From JAAYJT01 sp037446395 (GTDB taxonomy: Bacteria > Bacteroidota > Bacteroidia > Bacteroidales > JAAYJT01), in NCBI GenBank assembly GCA_037446395.1, contig JBBIIP010000007.1:1-64000 (forward strand): DNA of 64,000 nucleotides, given 5' to 3'. Both the position numbers and the translations under genes were made by a program. Shown piece after piece: positions 62,505 through 64,000 of this stretch. Position 1 is the first letter of the stretch. Every line of letters starts with the position of its first letter. The notes under the pieces are model-generated. The model did no database searches and was not told where the DNA came from. It was given only the letters and a program-made list of their open reading frames with translations.

Positions 62505-63896
62505 ATGAACTATGATCTGATCGTTATCGGAAGTGGCCCAGGAGGCTATGTAGCTGCCATCAGGGCATCGCAACTCGGATTAAAAACCGCAGTAGTTGAG
62601 CGCTCCGAACTGGGTGGGATTTGCCTCAATTGGGGTTGCATTCCTACAAAAGCATTGTTAAAAAGTGCACAGGTATTCAATTATTTGAAACATGCTTCCG
62701 ATTATGGTATTGGGTTCCAGGGAAATGTTACTCCCGATTTAACTGCAATGGTAAGTCGGAGCCGCGAAGTGGCTGCAGGCATGAGCAAAGGAATTCATTT
62801 TTTATTCAAAAAAAACAAGATTGATCATATTGCCGGAACAGCAAAACTCCGGCCGGGAAAGGTTTTAGAAGTTACTGATAGCGAAGGAGCAATTAAAGAA
62901 TACAATGCTTCTCACATCATCATTGCAACAGGCGCCCGCAGCCGCCAGCTGCCTAACCTCAAACAAGACGGAGTAAAGATTATCGGTTACCGTGAAGCCA
63001 TGACCCTTAAAAAGCAACCCGAATCAATGATCGTTGTCGGATCGGGGGCTATCGGATCGGAATTTGCATATTTTTTCAACAGCATCGGTACCAAAGTTAC
63101 ACTGGTCGAATTCATGCCAAACATCTTGCCCCTCGAAGACGAGGAAATATCCAAACAATTGGAGCGCAGCTTCAAGAAGCAGGGAATCAAGGTGATGACC
63201 TCATCAAGCGTAGAATCTGTCACATTGAATGGCGATATCTGTAATGTTGAAATTAAAACCAAAAAAGGGATCGAAAATGTTGAAGCAGAAATCGTTCTTT
63301 CGGCTGTTGGTATAACACCCAACACCGAAAACCTAGGCTTGGAGGAAACCGGCATTGCAGTTGAAAATGGGAAAATAGTAGTAGATGAGTTTTACAAAAC
63401 AAATGTCAATGGCTACTATGCAATAGGTGATGTTATCTCCGGACCTGCATTGGCTCACCTCGCCTCGCACGAAGGGATCGTATGTATTGAACACATCGCC
63501 GGGAAACATACAGAATCAATAGATTACGGCAATATCCCTGCATGCACCTATACCAACCCCGAGGTTGCATCGGTTGGTATGACCGAAGCAAAAGCAAGGG
63601 AAGCAGGCCATGAACTCCGGATCGGAAAATTTCCGTTTTCCGCATCTGGCAAGGCAAGTGCTGCCGGAGCAAAGGAAGGATTCGTGAAACTGATTTTTGA
63701 TGCAAAATACGGTGAATTGTTGGGTGCACACCTTATTGGCGACAATGTCACCGAAATGATTGCAGAATTGGTCCTGGCCAGAAAACTAGAAACTACCGCT
63801 GCAGAAATAATTAAAAGCATTCACCCCCACCCTACTATTTCTGAGGCAGTGATGGAAGCTGCCGCTGCAGCTTATGACGAAGTAATTCATTTGTAG
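62505..63896 (+). CDS. lpd: Dihydrolipoyl dehydrogenase
   Basis: The E3 component of 2-oxo-acid dehydrogenase or glycine-cleavage complexes, reoxidising dihydrolipoamide. FAD motif LIVIGSGPGGYVAAIRA; redox-active disulfide in GGICLNWGCIPTKALL; NAD motif MIVVGSGAIGSEFAYFF; YAIGDV and LAHLASHEG; and the dimer-interface His-Pro in IHPHPTISEAVMEAAAAA. The 463-aa length is normal. No E1 or E2 gene is adjacent, so its complex is encoded elsewhere. Confidence 0.96.
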   Translation: MNYDLIVIGSGPGGYVAAIRASQLGLKTAVVERSELGGICLNWGCIPTKALLKSAQVFNYLKHASDYGIGFQGNVTPDLTAMVSRSREVAAGMSKGIHFLFKKNKIDHIAGTAKLRPGKVLEVTDSEGAIKEYNASHIIIATGARSRQLPNLKQDGVKIIGYREAMTLKKQPESMIVVGSGAIGSEFAYFFNSIGTKVTLVEFMPNILPLEDEEISKQLERSFKKQGIKVMTSSSVESVTLNGDICNVEIKTKKGIENVEAEIVLSAVGITPNTENLGLEETGIAVENGKIVVDEFYKTNVNGYYAIGDVISGPALAHLASHEGIVCIEHIAGKHTESIDYGNIPACTYTNPEVASVGMTEAKAREAGHELRIGKFPFSASGKASAAGAKEGFVKLIFDAKYGELLGAHLIGDNVTEMIAELVLARKLETTAAEIIKSIHPHPTISEAVMEAAAAAYDEVIHL

Positions 63897-63952
63897 AGCC
63901 TTATGACCAACAAGCTTGATGTTTAGAGATTGAATCCTTAAAACTTTCTCAG

Positions 63953-64000
63953 ATGGAAATTATTCAAACCTCAATTCCCGATGTACTTATTATAAAACCA
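63953..64000 (+). CDS. rfbC: Start of probable dTDP-4-dehydrorhamnose 3,5-epimerase, cut by window end
   Basis: Only the first 16 codons are in the window. They read MEIIQTSIPDVLIIKP, which matches the usual RfbC/RmlC N-terminus (MEIIxTxIPDVLIIxP). RfbC is the third enzyme of dTDP-L-rhamnose synthesis. The identification rests on this short segment and cannot be extended here. Confidence 0.65.
   Translation, partial: MEIIQTSIPDVLIIKP

Noticed and set aside
1..64000. tRNA, rRNA or CRISPR array
   Set aside because: I looked through the intergenic stretches for cloverleaf-like arms, conserved rRNA segments and regularly spaced repeats and saw none; short unusual tRNAs could be missed by eye.

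Overview
The window is chromosomal DNA of a member of the Bacteroidota, most likely an anaerobic, uncultured Bacteroidales-like lineage. The evidence is T9SS C-terminal sorting domains of both type A (13488-15806, 58790-60478) and type B (5284-6555), a PorD/DUF4835 gene, Bacteroidota-type promoters (TTG, about 20 nt, TAnnTTTG), the bamD-rpoZ-coaBC-porD-recN gene order, and hydG for [FeFe]-hydrogenase maturation. No rRNA, tRNA, CRISPR array or recognisable insertion sequence was seen.

Layout. 0.2-8.6 kb: secreted or membrane proteins (barrel-like hypothetical, class C beta-lactamase-fold hydrolase, patatin, HELGH membrane protein, T9SS-B protein), then hydG with two small TM1266-family regulators. 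8.8-15.8 kb: alkaline phosphatase, a peptide-binding lipoprotein, a DUF6913-like gene overlapping dapA, and a T9SS-exported M14 carboxypeptidase. 16.0-25.7 kb: one long co-directional run, bamD-rpoZ-coaBC-porD-recN-fabI-etfB-etfA-acyl-CoA dehydrogenase. 25.8-33.7 kb: divergent clpC and gyrA plus three uncharacterised genes. 33.8-39.4 kb: EamA transporter and a tight mtaB-lgt-IMPase-nfeD operon.

39.43-42.14 kb is an accessory island between housekeeping genes. It carries a PD-(D/E)XK-RAMA protein and a Fic protein with a VbhA-like N-terminus. Each is followed by a related ~115-bp imperfect inverted-repeat element that resembles an integron attC site, and the island begins with a 201-bp element bounded by perfect 17-bp inverted repeats. 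No integrase is present. This is the most unusual part of the window.

42.1-49.1 kb: GT22 glycosyltransferase, GtrA, N-acetylglucosamine kinase-like gene, lipoprotein MsrB, DUF456, a lone GroES-like gene, a small membrane protein and mutL. 49.1-57.8 kb: two tandem rhomboid proteases, an EEP-family protein, uvrB, a triple-FKBP lipoprotein, an NrnA-like DHH phosphoesterase, ndk and an XRE regulator. 57.8-58.8 kb is a gene-free block whose first 540 bp are about 20% GC. 58.8-64.0 kb: T9SS subtilase, trmD-rplS with a clear promoter and terminator, DUF5063, lpd, and the first 16 codons of a probable rfbC.

Functionally this is mostly core information processing (gyrA, recN, mutL, uvrB, rpoZ, trmD, mtaB), envelope biogenesis and secretion (bamD, porD, lgt, T9SS cargo), lipid and energy metabolism (fabI, etfAB, acyl-CoA dehydrogenase, lpd), and one candidate defence or toxin cassette island.
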